DNA of 64,000 nt. It comes from Pelagibacterium sediminicola (GTDB taxonomy: Bacteria; Pseudomonadota; Alphaproteobacteria; Rhizobiales; Devosiaceae). Within the stretch, counting starts at the first letter, position 1. Every line of letters begins with the position of its first letter. A model generated the notes under the pieces. It was given only the letters and a program-made list of their open reading frames with translations. It made no database searches and was not told where the DNA came from. The stretch lies in assembly GCF_003390885.1 (NCBI RefSeq), contig NZ_QMEL01000008.1, forward strand, positions 62,001-126,000. The letters run 5' to 3'. Shown here in pieces: positions 42,301 to 51,325 of this stretch. Both the position numbers and the translations under genes were made by a program.

Positions 42301-43253
42301 GCCGCGACCCTCCCTTCGATTGCAGCCGGAACCGGCTCCCCGGCATCTTCGTCGGGCAGATGCGACAGCAGCCAGTCGGCCGCCTTGCTGGCCTGAGAAG
42401 CTGCGCGGACGATGGCGCGGTTGTCCTCGCGCAGCACCTCCAGCCAGGAGCCGATATAGTCGGCATGGCGCACGGTCGGCACGATACCAAGCGAGGCGCA
42501 GCAGAATGCCGCGTTCATCTCGGCGACCAGCTCCTCGAAGGCGTATTTCTTCGTGCCGAAACTGCCCGAGAAATCCCGCCCCAGGCGCGAGGCATGGCCG
42601 GTGGCGTGCCCCATCTCGTGCAGCGCCGTCCGGTGCCAGTTAATCGGCTCGAAATAGGCGGCCGGCGGCGGCACCTGCACATAATCGAGTGCCGGCACAT
42701 AGAAGGCGCGATCTCCGCCGATGCGGAAATCGATCCCGGTCGCGCGGATCAGTGCCTCGACCTTCGGCTCGATCATACCGGGCGGCGGTGGTGGCGCCTC
42801 CACGGCAATATCTTCTGGCAGGCCCTCGCATTGCGCGGTGTTGAAAACGGTGAAGCGCTTCAGGAACGGGACGCGTCCCGGTTCTTCACCGGTCTCGCGG
42901 GCTCGGCGCTTCTCGTCTTCCGGGGTGAAGCGGTCGGCATAGACGACCGTCGTGCCGTGCTCGCCCTTACGGACGTTGCCGCCGAGGGCTGCCGCCTGGC
43001 GATAGGTGAGCCAATGCTGGGTCGGATAGCCGTGCTGGACCACGGCGCCCCAGAGGATCAGCACATTGATCCCGGAATACTGCCGCGAGGTCGCGGCGTT
43101 TCGCGGCATGGCAAGCGGCGCTTTCGCCGCAGTCCCCCAAGGCTGGACCCAGGGAAGCCGTCCTTCCTCCAGCTCGGCGATGATCTTGCCGGTGATGTCG
43201 TCGTAAAGATTGCTGCGGGCGCCGCCTTCACGGGCGCGGTCCTGTCTGGCCAT
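42297..43253 (-). CDS. ardC: ArdC-family antirestriction protein with zincin-like domain
   Basis: The 318-residue protein has an N-terminal ArdC ssDNA-binding region (NLYDDITGKIIAELEEGRLP; RQYSGINVLILWGAVVQHGY) and a C-terminal metallopeptidase-like part with the zinc motif in HRTALHEMGHATGHASRLGR at about residue 215. ArdC proteins protect incoming DNA from restriction during conjugation. It is coupled to DUF2958 and preceded by a family A leader. Confidence 0.93.
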   Translation of the reverse strand: MARQDRAREGGARSNLYDDITGKIIAELEEGRLPWVQPWGTAAKAPLAMPRNAATSRQYSGINVLILWGAVVQHGYPTQHWLTYRQAAALGGNVRKGEHGTTVVYADRFTPEDEKRRARETGEEPGRVPFLKRFTVFNTAQCEGLPEDIAVEAPPPPPGMIEPKVEALIRATGIDFRIGGDRAFYVPALDYVQVPPPAAYFEPINWHRTALHEMGHATGHASRLGRDFSGSFGTKKYAFEELVAEMNAAFCCASLGIVPTVRHADYIGSWLEVLREDNRAIVRAASQASKAADWLLSHLPDEDAGEPVPAAIEGRVAA

Positions 43254-43264
43254 CGGGATGATCT

Positions 43265-43312
43265 CCGCGACGGGCGCCGGAGGCCACTCCTCCAGTCCTT
43301 AACCCGTCACGG
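43265..43312 (-). promoter_or_regulatory. Structured leader, family A (copy 3)
   Basis: Outer stem CCGTGACGGG/CCCGTCGCGG (43312-43303 with 43274-43265, one G-U pair) and inner stem GGAGG/CCTCC; 28 bases separate the outer arms, as in copy 1. The 3' arm merges with the Shine-Dalgarno of ardC. Confidence 0.7.
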
Positions 43313-43438
43313 AAAACCCGCCCGCACTCGAACTCTCAGGGGGCGTTGCGGGGTCTCCCCGCTGATGGGGGTGCGTCGGCAACGCAGTGCCGACCAGGGG
43401 GAAGGCTTTTCCCCGCCCGGTCTCCGGAACCTGCCCCT

Positions 43439-46400
43439 TCACCGGAAATCCCGCGCCTTCACCCTGATGCTGTCGGCCTCCGGCCCCTGCTGCCCGACCG
43501 TCGCCACGTCGCGTTGCCCAACGCTCGCCAGATCTCGCGACAGATCGACGATCCGATGGACAACGAGATGCACGACCTCTCCCTCGCGCTGAACGCGACC
43601 CCTGACGGCAATCATGCTCGATGAGAGGATCACACGCCAATACTGCGCGAAGACCTTCTGCCAGACCACGACATTGGTGATGCCGGTCTCGTCCTCGATC
43701 GTGATGAACATGACGCCCTTGGCCGAGCCGGGGCGTTGGCGCACCAGCACGATCCCCGCCGTCTCCAGCCAGCGGCGGTCGCGCGCGCCCATCGCCTCGG
43801 CGCAGGAAACCATGCGGCGCTTGCGCAGATCCTCGCGCAGGAAGGAGATCGGATGGCGACGCAGAGAAAGGCCGGTATGGCTGTAATCCGCGACCACCTC
43901 GCGGCCAGCCGCCATCGGCCGCAGGGCGATGGACGGCTCCGATATCTCTGAAACCGTCTGGCCCTCGCGTGCCGAGGCTGCCGCAAACAGCGGCAGTTCC
44001 TCGTCGCGCAGCCCCTTGATCGCCCAAAGCGCTTCGCGGCGCGCAAGGCCGAAGGGCGGGCGGAAACCGTCGGCCTCGGCAATGTGGACCAATGCGGCGA
44101 CCGGAACCCCGGCCCGCCGCCAGAGATCCTCGACCGAGGCAAATGGCTGATCAGCACGGGCGGCGACAATCGCCGCCGCATGGGCATTGGCAAGCCCCTT
44201 GACCATGCGCAGGCCAAGCCGAACCGCAAAGCGCGCCTCGTTGCCGGTCGGCTCCAGCGTGCAATCCCAGCGCGAGGCATTGGCGCAGATCGGGCGCAAC
44301 TCGACGCCATGGTCGCGCGCATCGCGCACGATCTGGGCCGGGGCATAGAAGCCCATCGGCTGGCTGTTCAGCAGCGCGACGCAGAAGGCATCGGGATGCC
44401 AGCATTTCAGCCAGGCCGAGGCATAGGCGATCAGCGCGAAGCTTGCCGCGTGGCTTTCGGGAAAGCCGTAGCTGCCGAAGCCTTCGAGCTGCCGGAAGGT
44501 GCGTTCAGAAAAGTCCTGCTCGTAACCATTGGCGACCATGCCTGTAATCAGCTTGTCGCGGAATTTCGAGACGCCGCCGGTGTGCTTGAAGGTCGCCATG
44601 CTTTTGCGCAAAAGGTCCGCCTCGCCGGGGGTGAAGCCCGCGCATTCGATGGCGACGCGCATCGCCTGTTCCTGAAACAGCGGCACGCCAAGGGTCTTGC
44701 CCAGCACCCTTTCCAGCTCGGGACGGGGATATTCGACCTGTTCCAGCCCTTCGCGGCGACGCAGATAGGGGTCGACCATGTCCCCCTGGATCGGGCCGGG
44801 GCGGACGATGGCAACCTGCACCACCAGATCGTAATAGGTGCGCGGCTTCAGGCGCGGCAGCATCGACATCTGCGCCCGGCTTTCGATCTGGAAGGTGCCC
44901 AAAGTGTCCGCCTTGCGGATCATCGCATAGGTGCGCGGGTCTTCCGCCGGGATCGAGGCAAGGTCGAGGCTGATCCTCTTGTGCTCCGCCAGCAGATCCA
45001 GCCCCCGGCGCAGGCAGCTCAGCATTCCGAGCGCCAGCACATCGACCTTCATGAAGCACAGCGCGTCGATATCGTCCTTGTCCCATTCGATGATCTGCCG
45101 ATCCGCCATCGCCGCAGGCTCGATGGGCACCAGATCATCGAGCCGCTCATGGGTCAGGACAAAGCCGCCGGGATGCTGCGACAAATGCCGGGGCGCGCCG
45201 CGCAGCTGCGCCGCCAGTTCAAGGGTCAGGCGCAGGCGGCGGTCACCGGGGTTCAGCCCCGCCGCCCGCAGATCCGCATCCGACAGCCCGCCCTTCGACC
45301 AGCGGCCCAACTGCCCGGACAGGGTCGCGATCAGATCCTCGGGCAGGCCCATGGCCTTGCCGACATCGCGCAACGCGCCCTTGGAACGATAGCGGGTCAC
45401 GGTGGCGGTCAACGCGGCCCGGTCACGGCCATAATTCTCATAGACCCACTGGATGACTTCCTCACGGCGCTCATGCTCGAAATCGACGTCGATATCAGGC
45501 GGCTCGCGGCGTTCTTCGCTGACGAAGCGCTCGAACAGCAGATCATTGCGGGCGGGGTCGATGGCAGTGATGCCGAGAACATAGCAGACGGCGGAATTTG
45601 CCGCCGATCCGCGCCCCTGACAGAGAATGCCGCGCGAGCGGGCAAAGCGGACGATGCTGTTCACGGTCAGGAAATAGGGCGCATAATCGAGCTTGCCGAT
45701 CAGGGCCAGTTCATGGCGCAGCGTTGTCGTCACCTCGTCCGGCACGCCCTCGGGGTAGCGGTTGGCAGCCCCTTCCCAGGTCAGCCGCATCAGGGTTTCC
45801 TGCGGGGTCAGCGCCGGATCGTCGCGCTCTTCGGGATACTGATAGCGCAGTTCGTCGAGCGAGAAGCGGCAGCGGCCCGCGATCTCGACGGTACGGGCCA
45901 GCGCCTCGGGCCAGCGGGCAAACAGCCGGTGCATCTCGGACGGGGGCTTGAGATAGCGGTCGGCATGGCGTTCCCGGCGAAAGCCGAGATTGTCGATGGT
46001 GGTGTTGTGGCGGATGGCCGTCACCACGTCCTGCAACCTGCGGCGGCCGGGTTCGTGAAACAGAACGTCATTGGTCACGACGGTCGGCACGCCGAACCGC
46101 TGCGCCAGTTGCGACAATTCCCACAGCCGCATCTGGTCATTGGGCCTGCGCCGCAGCGTCAGCGCCAGATAGGCCCGATCACGAAAAACATCACGCAAAC
46201 GACGCAGCCGGAACACACATTCACCGTCGGGATCGTCCGGCACCAGCACGGCGATCAGCCCTTCAGCGTAAGCGACCAGATCGTACCATTCGAGATGGCA
46301 TTTGCCCTTGCCGGCCCGGACCTTGCCAAGCGTCAGCAACCGGCACAGCCGGGCATAGGCCGCGCGGTCAGTCGGATAGACCAGCACCGACATGCCGCAG

Positions 46401-46618
46401 ATCAGGTCAAGCCGGCAGCCGACGATCAGCCGGACGCCCGCCCCCTTCGCCGCTTCATGGGCGCGAACGATACCCGCCAGGGAATTGCGATCCACCACCG
46501 CCAGCGCCTCGATGCCCATGGCTGCTGCCGTGGCGAACAACTCCTCGGCCGAGGAGGCCCCGCGCAGAAAGGAAAACTGCGTGGTGACCTGCAACTCGGC
46601 ATATCGGGGCGCATTCAT
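43439..46618 (-). CDS. dnaE2: Error-prone DNA polymerase DnaE2
   Basis: A 1059-residue C-family polymerase. The PHP domain starts [20 protein letters not shown]; the catalytic palm shows [20 protein letters not shown] and [20 protein letters not shown]; the [18 protein letters not shown] and [19 protein letters not shown] motifs are typical of DnaE2. It acts with ImuA and ImuB in SOS mutagenesis. The start overlaps the imuB stop by four bases. Length is normal and no break is seen. Confidence 0.96.
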   Translation of the reverse strand: MNAPRYAELQVTTQFSFLRGASSAEELFATAAAMGIEALAVVDRNSLAGIVRAHEAAKGAGVRLIVGCRLDLICGMSVLVYPTDRAAYARLCRLLTLGKVRAGKGKCHLEWYDLVAYAEGLIAVLVPDDPDGECVFRLRRLRDVFRDRAYLALTLRRRPNDQMRLWELSQLAQRFGVPTVVTNDVLFHEPGRRRLQDVVTAIRHNTTIDNLGFRRERHADRYLKPPSEMHRLFARWPEALARTVEIAGRCRFSLDELRYQYPEERDDPALTPQETLMRLTWEGAANRYPEGVPDEVTTTLRHELALIGKLDYAPYFLTVNSIVRFARSRGILCQGRGSAANSAVCYVLGITAIDPARNDLLFERFVSEERREPPDIDVDFEHERREEVIQWVYENYGRDRAALTATVTRYRSKGALRDVGKAMGLPEDLIATLSGQLGRWSKGGLSDADLRAAGLNPGDRRLRLTLELAAQLRGAPRHLSQHPGGFVLTHERLDDLVPIEPAAMADRQIIEWDKDDIDALCFMKVDVLALGMLSCLRRGLDLLAEHKRISLDLASIPAEDPRTYAMIRKADTLGTFQIESRAQMSMLPRLKPRTYYDLVVQVAIVRPGPIQGDMVDPYLRRREGLEQVEYPRPELERVLGKTLGVPLFQEQAMRVAIECAGFTPGEADLLRKSMATFKHTGGVSKFRDKLITGMVANGYEQDFSERTFRQLEGFGSYGFPESHAASFALIAYASAWLKCWHPDAFCVALLNSQPMGFYAPAQIVRDARDHGVELRPICANASRWDCTLEPTGNEARFAVRLGLRMVKGLANAHAAAIVAARADQPFASVEDLWRRAGVPVAALVHIAEADGFRPPFGLARREALWAIKGLRDEELPLFAAASAREGQTVSEISEPSIALRPMAAGREVVADYSHTGLSLRRHPISFLREDLRKRRMVSCAEAMGARDRRWLETAGIVLVRQRPGSAKGVMFITIEDETGITNVVVWQKVFAQYWRVILSSSMIAVRGRVQREGEVVHLVVHRIVDLSRDLASVGQRDVATVGQQGPEADSIRVKARDFR

Positions 46619-48138
46619 CCGAAAACCCCGTGCAGGAACCAGCGATGCGATCCGGTGGCTCCGTCCTCGCCGTCGCCGGTGCGAAAGATCCAGAACCGCT
46701 CTCCGGCATCATCCTCGATGCGGAAATAATCCCGCACCGCGACCAGCTCGGCATCGCGTTTCCACCATTCCCCGAAGATACGCTCGGGGCCGTCGGCCCG
46801 GCACACCCGCCGCCGCACACCGCGCCAGGAGATCCAGTTCGGCGGATGGTCGGGCAGCAGCGCCATGGTCTCGATCGGCTCGGGACGGGGTAACAGCCGC
46901 GAGGGGCGCGGCCAGTGATCGGGCCAGCCCGCGCCGGTCACTTCCGCCAGGGCCGGAATGCGGCGGGCGGATCGCTCGGGCACGTCGCTCGCCACCGGCG
47001 CGAAGCGATAGATCGCGCGGGCGCCGACCCGATTGGCAAGCGTGTCGATCAGACCCGACAGGTCCGGCTCGGGCGCCTCGATCAGACTGCTGGCTGCCTG
47101 GCGTTCGGTCATGGGTTCCGCCAGCGTGGCCGCCAGCGTCATGACCTCGATGCCGAGGCCGGGGTCGATGGTCTCGATCTTGTCGCAGAACAGCCGGGTC
47201 AGGCGCTGAGGGTCGCGCACCGGCCGGGCCAAGCCGATGCGGACGGTCTCGACGCAGTTGTCGACGCGGTGGCACAGCAAGTCGAGGCGGCGCGCGCCGA
47301 GGCCGCGGGTCTCCAGCGCCTCGCAAAGCGTTGCGACCAGCTTACCGATATAGCGAGCGATGGTCTCAGCGGCGGCGATGGGTTCGGCAAAGCTGCGCCG
47401 AGCCTCGATCATGTCCTTCGGGCGCAGCGGCTCAACCGGTTCGGCGCTGGTGCCCAGAGCCTGATCCAGCCGGCGGCAGAGTTCCGGCCCGAAGCGCCGC
47501 GTCAGGGGTGCGCGGGGCTGGCCGATCAGATCGCCGATCCGGGCGAAGCCCAGATCGCGCAGGCCAGCCGGGATCGCGGGCGATAGCCGCAGGGCCTCCA
47601 GCGGCAACGGCGCGAGCATGTCGCTGCTGTCCCCCGGCATGGCGATCAGCACCGGATCGGCCCCATAACGCGCCAGCGCATGGGCCGCGCCCCAGGTATC
47701 GGCAATGGCGGCCCGTGCAGACACACCCGACAAGGTGAGCCGCCCGATCAGCGCATCGAGCATCGCCGCTTCACCGCGATGCAGATGATCCGCGCCGGTC
47801 GAGTCGATCACGATCCCGTCCGGCGGATCGACCGCCGCAATCGGCGCGATCCGTTGCAAGACCCAGAGCGCGAGGCGTTCAAGGCTTTCGGCATCTGCCT
47901 TCGGATCGGCGGGTTCAATCACCAGTCCCGGCACCAGCGCCTGCGCCTTGGTGACGGGCATGCCGACCCGCAGGCCGAGCGCCTGTGCAGTCGCGTCGGC
48001 CGCCGTCACGATGCGGCGGTTGCGATCACGTCCTGCAATGACGAGCGGCGCCTCAACCGGCGGCGTTGTGTCGCCGGCCTTCCGCCGTAGCCGGTCTGTC
48101 GGCCATGTCGGCAGGAAGACCGAGATGACCCGAGCCAT
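46615..48138 (-). CDS. imuB: ImuB, Y-family polymerase-like protein
   Basis: ImuB (507 residues) is the Y-family-like hub of the mutasome. Its N-terminus [20 protein letters not shown] is typical, and catalytic acidic residues of active Y-family enzymes are not conserved in the usual DMDAF form, as expected for ImuB. The C-terminal [20 protein letters not shown] and [20 protein letters not shown] are characteristic. It overlaps the imuA 3' end by 86 bases and dnaE2 by four. Confidence 0.95.
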   Translation of the reverse strand: MARVISVFLPTWPTDRLRRKAGDTTPPVEAPLVIAGRDRNRRIVTAADATAQALGLRVGMPVTKAQALVPGLVIEPADPKADAESLERLALWVLQRIAPIAAVDPPDGIVIDSTGADHLHRGEAAMLDALIGRLTLSGVSARAAIADTWGAAHALARYGADPVLIAMPGDSSDMLAPLPLEALRLSPAIPAGLRDLGFARIGDLIGQPRAPLTRRFGPELCRRLDQALGTSAEPVEPLRPKDMIEARRSFAEPIAAAETIARYIGKLVATLCEALETRGLGARRLDLLCHRVDNCVETVRIGLARPVRDPQRLTRLFCDKIETIDPGLGIEVMTLAATLAEPMTERQAASSLIEAPEPDLSGLIDTLANRVGARAIYRFAPVASDVPERSARRIPALAEVTGAGWPDHWPRPSRLLPRPEPIETMALLPDHPPNWISWRGVRRRVCRADGPERIFGEWWKRDAELVAVRDYFRIEDDAGERFWIFRTGDGEDGATGSHRWFLHGVFG

Positions 48139-48814
48139 CGCACGCCTCCAGTTCGATATCGAGGGATTCTCCCGCCCGCGCCCGGATCAGTTCAACCAGC
48201 CAGCGCGCGCGACCGACGCCGGGCACTGGCAAGGGTCGGGACGGCAGAGCCGAGATCCGCCAGCGGGTCATCGCCGCCGTCGGCTGGCCGAAGTCGCTGG
48301 CCTCGGCCTGGCGCCGCCAGCGGCGCAGGGCGAGGCCGATGGTGCCGCTTTCCTTGGCGGCCAGGTGCAGCCGCCGCGAGGCGGTCATCGGCAGCCGGGC
48401 AATATCGGCGACCACCGCGCCCAGCCCACCGTGCCGCAAGCCCTCCTCCATGCAGGCGAGAGTCGACTTGTCATCGCCGGCCTCGACATGGATGACGCGA
48501 TCGGGCGGCAGGCCGGCCTGTTCCAGGCCCGGCGCGAACAGATCCTGCTGCGCGACGCACCACAGTACCTTGCCTTGGGTCCGCGCGGCGATCCCGGCCA
48601 CGAAACAGGCCGCCGCCGCGCCGTCCACCGCGCCGTTGCCGCCGCCCGCGACCTCATGCAGGCAGCCAAGAGCCAGTCCACCACCGGGCAATTTGCGGTC
48701 CAGAGACGGAACGCCGAAGGGCAGCACTTCCCTCGCGCGAGCGCCATCACCTTCAAGCTGCGCGATTCGCGCACGAAGGGCCGCAATGGCTGGACTGATG
48801 GCGCGCTCGTGCAT
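48053..48814 (-). CDS. imuA: ImuA, RecA-like mutasome protein
   Basis: A 253-residue RecA/SulA-like protein (VLPFGVPSLDRKLPGGGLAL; GCLHEVAGGGNGAVDGAAAA) that belongs to the ImuA-ImuB-DnaE2 cassette. It is the first gene of the leftward unit; a -35 TTGACT (48896-48891) and -10 CAAATA (48873-48868), 17 bp apart, lie upstream, with a LexA box across the -10. Strong SOS control is therefore expected. Confidence 0.93.
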   Translation of the reverse strand: MHERAISPAIAALRARIAQLEGDGARAREVLPFGVPSLDRKLPGGGLALGCLHEVAGGGNGAVDGAAAACFVAGIAARTQGKVLWCVAQQDLFAPGLEQAGLPPDRVIHVEAGDDKSTLACMEEGLRHGGLGAVVADIARLPMTASRRLHLAAKESGTIGLALRRWRRQAEASDFGQPTAAMTRWRISALPSRPLPVPGVGRARWLVELIRARAGESLDIELEACDGSGHLGLPADMADRPATAEGRRHNAAG

Positions 48815-48861
48815 CTGGAAGGCAGGCTCCGGGTCTTCTCAAGGGCAAATCCTGTCGTTAT

Positions 48862-48876
48862 GTTCTTTATTTGTTC
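48862..48876. promoter_or_regulatory. LexA (SOS) box of the alphaproteobacterial type
   Basis: GTTC-TTTATTT-GTTC fits the alphaproteobacterial LexA consensus GTTC-N7-GTTC exactly. It overlaps the -10 of the imuA promoter and lies 99 bp upstream of the divergent SRAP start, so it may control both the imuA-imuB-dnaE2 and SRAP-dinB units. Confidence 0.85.
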
Positions 48877-48974
48877 CGATGCGCAGCGGGAGTCAATCTG
48901 AGTCCCGAAAGATGTGATCGGAAGCCTTGCCGGAACTTCTGGCGTATGATGGCCGCAAAATCGGAGAAGCGGGT

Positions 48975-49643
48975 TTGTGCAATCTCTACAATCTGACCAC
49001 CAACCAGCAGGCGATCCGGGATTTCGTGGCGCTCACCCACGACAGTATCGGCAATCTGGAACCGATCCTCGACGTCTATCCCGACCGGCCCGCGCCGGTC
49101 GTGCGCAAAACCGATGGCGGGTTGGAGCTTGCTCGCCTTACATGGGGAATGCCAACGCCGGTCGAGCATCTGAAGACCCCGGACGCGCCCGACACCGGCG
49201 TGACCAATGTTCGCAAGACCTGGATACGGCACTGGCAGCAGTGGCTCGGGGTTGAGCACCGTTGCGTGGTCCCGGCGACGGCCTTCTCGGAATACGGGCA
49301 GGCGCCTGATCCGGTAACAAAGCGCAAGCCGCTCTACTGGTTTGCGCTCCGCCAAACGCAACCGCTGTTCTTCTTCGCCGGGATCTGGACCCGATGGGAG
49401 GGGACGCGCGGCTCGAACCGTACGCCCAGACCGGGCAAACATGAGCTCTTCGCCTTCCTCACCACCGGTGCCAACGAGGTGGTGAAGCCGATCCATCCAA
49501 AAGCCATGCCTGTGATCCTGACCAGATCCGACGAGGTGGAGGTCTGGCTGACGGCCGACTGGCGCGAGGCGAAGGCCCTGCAACGACCTTTGCCCGCCGA
49601 CCTGCTTGAAGTCATCGAAAAACCGGCAGCTCCGACAGGTTGA
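48975..49643 (+). CDS. SRAP (YedK/HMCES-like) SOS response-associated protein
   Basis: A 222-residue SRAP protein that crosslinks to abasic sites in single-stranded DNA. The catalytic cysteine must be residue 2. Only the TTG at 48975 gives MCNLYNLTTNQQAIRDFVAL; a longer frame from 48927 would bury the Cys, and GGAG lies eight bases before the TTG. Other conserved parts are RCVVPATAFSEYGQAPDPVT and KPIHPKAMPVILTRSDEVEV with its active-site His. It is followed ten bases later by dinB, probably one SOS unit. Confidence 0.93.
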   Translation: MCNLYNLTTNQQAIRDFVALTHDSIGNLEPILDVYPDRPAPVVRKTDGGLELARLTWGMPTPVEHLKTPDAPDTGVTNVRKTWIRHWQQWLGVEHRCVVPATAFSEYGQAPDPVTKRKPLYWFALRQTQPLFFFAGIWTRWEGTRGSNRTPRPGKHELFAFLTTGANEVVKPIHPKAMPVILTRSDEVEVWLTADWREAKALQRPLPADLLEVIEKPAAPTG

Positions 49644-49652
49644 CGACGAAGC

Positions 49653-50780
49653 ATGTCGGGATCGGGAGAGCAGATCAGGGAGGCAGGCGAGCCGCGCGGA
49701 AAGATCCGCAAGATCATCCATGTCGATATGGATGCGTTCTATGCCTCAGTCGAGCAGCGCGACAATCCCGAATTGCGGGGCAAGCCGGTCGCGGTCGGCG
49801 GATCCGCCGCGCGCGGCGTGGTGGCCGCCGCCAGCTATGAGGCCCGAGTCTACGGCGTCCGGTCGGCCATGCCCTCGGTCACGGCGAAGCGCCGCTGTCC
49901 CGAATTGATCTTCGTGAAACCGCGCTTCGAGGTCTATCGGGCGGTGTCGGCACAGATCCGGGAGGTCTTTGCCGAGCATACCGATCTGATCGAGCCCCTT
50001 TCGCTTGACGAGGCCTATCTCGACGTGACCGAGAACAAGCAGGGCATCGCCATCGCGACGGAGGCGGCGGAGATCATTCGTCGCCGGATCAAGGAGGTCA
50101 CCGGGCTCAATGCCTCGGCCGGGATCAGCTATTGCAAGTTCCTCGCCAAGATGGCGAGTGATCTGAAGAAACCCAACGGGCAGGCGGTCATTACCCCGTC
50201 GCGGGGGCCTGAGTTCGTGGCCGCGCTGCCGGTGAAGAAGTTTCACGGCGTCGGACCCGCGACGGCGGCGAAGATGGAGCGGCTGGGCATCCTGACCGGG
50301 GCTGACCTGCGCGACAAATCACCTGAGTTCCTGCACGCGCATTTCGGGAAGTCGGGCGACTGGTACTACCACATTTCGCGCGGGATCGACCATCGCCCGG
50401 TGGAGCCGCATCGGGAACGGAAGTCGATCGGCGCGGAGGACACCTTCTCCGAGGATATTTTCGACGTGGAACCCGCAAGACGAGAGATCGACGCACTGGC
50501 GTCCAAGGTCTGGCGAAGCTGCGAAGCCAAGGCGCTGACCGGACGTACGGTTACGATCAAGGTCAAATACGCCGATTTCCAGCAAATCACCCGCGGCCGA
50601 ACGGTCGAGCGCGGCATGCGCGGAGCCGGGGAACTCTCGGCGATTGCGAACGCGCTACTGGAACCGCTGTTCCCGGTCGAAAAGGGTGTGCGGCTTCTTG
50701 GCGTGACGCTCTCCTCGCTGGAAGCGGACAAGGACGATGATGCTGCCCGGCAACTCAGCCTCGGCCTGCCGGACCTGTGA
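49653..50780 (+). CDS. dinB: DNA polymerase IV (DinB)
   Basis: A 375-residue Y-family translesion polymerase: IIHVDMDAFYASVEQRDNPE (catalytic Asp pair), the nucleotide-binding YEARVYGVRSAMPSVTAKRR, EPLSLDEAYLDVTENKQG (catalytic Asp-Glu) and the helix-hairpin-helix KKFHGVGPATAAKMERLGIL. The QLSLGLPDL C-terminus is a likely beta-clamp-binding motif. It lies directly after the SRAP gene and shares the SOS context. Confidence 0.96.
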   Translation: MSGSGEQIREAGEPRGKIRKIIHVDMDAFYASVEQRDNPELRGKPVAVGGSAARGVVAAASYEARVYGVRSAMPSVTAKRRCPELIFVKPRFEVYRAVSAQIREVFAEHTDLIEPLSLDEAYLDVTENKQGIAIATEAAEIIRRRIKEVTGLNASAGISYCKFLAKMASDLKKPNGQAVITPSRGPEFVAALPVKKFHGVGPATAAKMERLGILTGADLRDKSPEFLHAHFGKSGDWYYHISRGIDHRPVEPHRERKSIGAEDTFSEDIFDVEPARREIDALASKVWRSCEAKALTGRTVTIKVKYADFQQITRGRTVERGMRGAGELSAIANALLEPLFPVEKGVRLLGVTLSSLEADKDDDAARQLSLGLPDL

Positions 50781-51115
50781 GGAACGGAGTGGGCTGAGGG
50801 GGGGCACCGTCGGAACCGGCGGCCACCATCGGCGCGGCCAATTTTCTCGCATTGCCATGCGCGGCGTCTCCGCGTTAGACTGACCTCAGGACATGGCTGG
50901 AACGTCGCGCTGTGCGAGCAGATGTTCAAATCTCTTGGCGAGCCGCAAATTCGCACATCGTCGCGCCAGTATTTTTGCGACGCCATGCTGCTCAGGACTA
51001 CGCCAATGCCCGACCCCGCCCTCCATTCACCGCCAAACGCCGCCGGGTGCTTCTCTGTAACACACTGGAATTGCAGTGCAGTCTTTGTGCGGGACCGTCA
51101 TGGATCGGCGCAGGA
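50781..51115. other. Intergenic region between dinB and the recombinase unit
   Basis: These 335 bases show no convincing gene, repeat or SOS box. Promoters for the recombinase unit should be here, but none stands out. The small gene at 51116 might start earlier within it at a non-ATG codon. Confidence 0.4.
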
Positions 51116-51316
51116 ATGGCACGGCAACGACAAACCACAGCATCGAAGCTTCGGCTGGTCACGGAGACCACGGATGAAGCCGTGGCGCGCATTGCTGGCA
51201 CCCACAAGCCCGACCCCCGCCTCGCCGATCTCGTCCGGCAACTCGCCCGACAGGCAGCGCGCGATTTCGTCCAACAGGAGACGGCCCGATTGGCGGGCGA
51301 CCGCCTCCCCGACTGA
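51116..51316 (+). CDS. Small hypothetical protein upstream of serine recombinase
   Basis: A 66-residue basic protein (RQRQTTASKLRLVTETTDEA; DPRLADLVRQLARQAARDFV). Small proteins of this kind often precede large serine recombinase genes in alphaproteobacterial elements. The ATG at 51116 has AGGA directly adjacent, which is poor spacing, so the start is uncertain. It lies nine bases before the recombinase gene. Confidence 0.6.
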   Translation: MARQRQTTASKLRLVTETTDEAVARIAGTHKPDPRLADLVRQLARQAARDFVQQETARLAGDRLPD

Positions 51317-51325
51317 GGTGTCCGC

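Noticed and set aside
39685-42396. 903-residue open frame on the + strand
   Set aside because: It is antisense to the ParB-like and DUF2958 genes, with shadow composition (Arg, Gly and His rich, no motifs); high-GC DNA produces such frames.
44084-46729. 881-residue open frame on the + strand
   Set aside because: Antisense to dnaE2, whose motifs and length are complete on the other strand.
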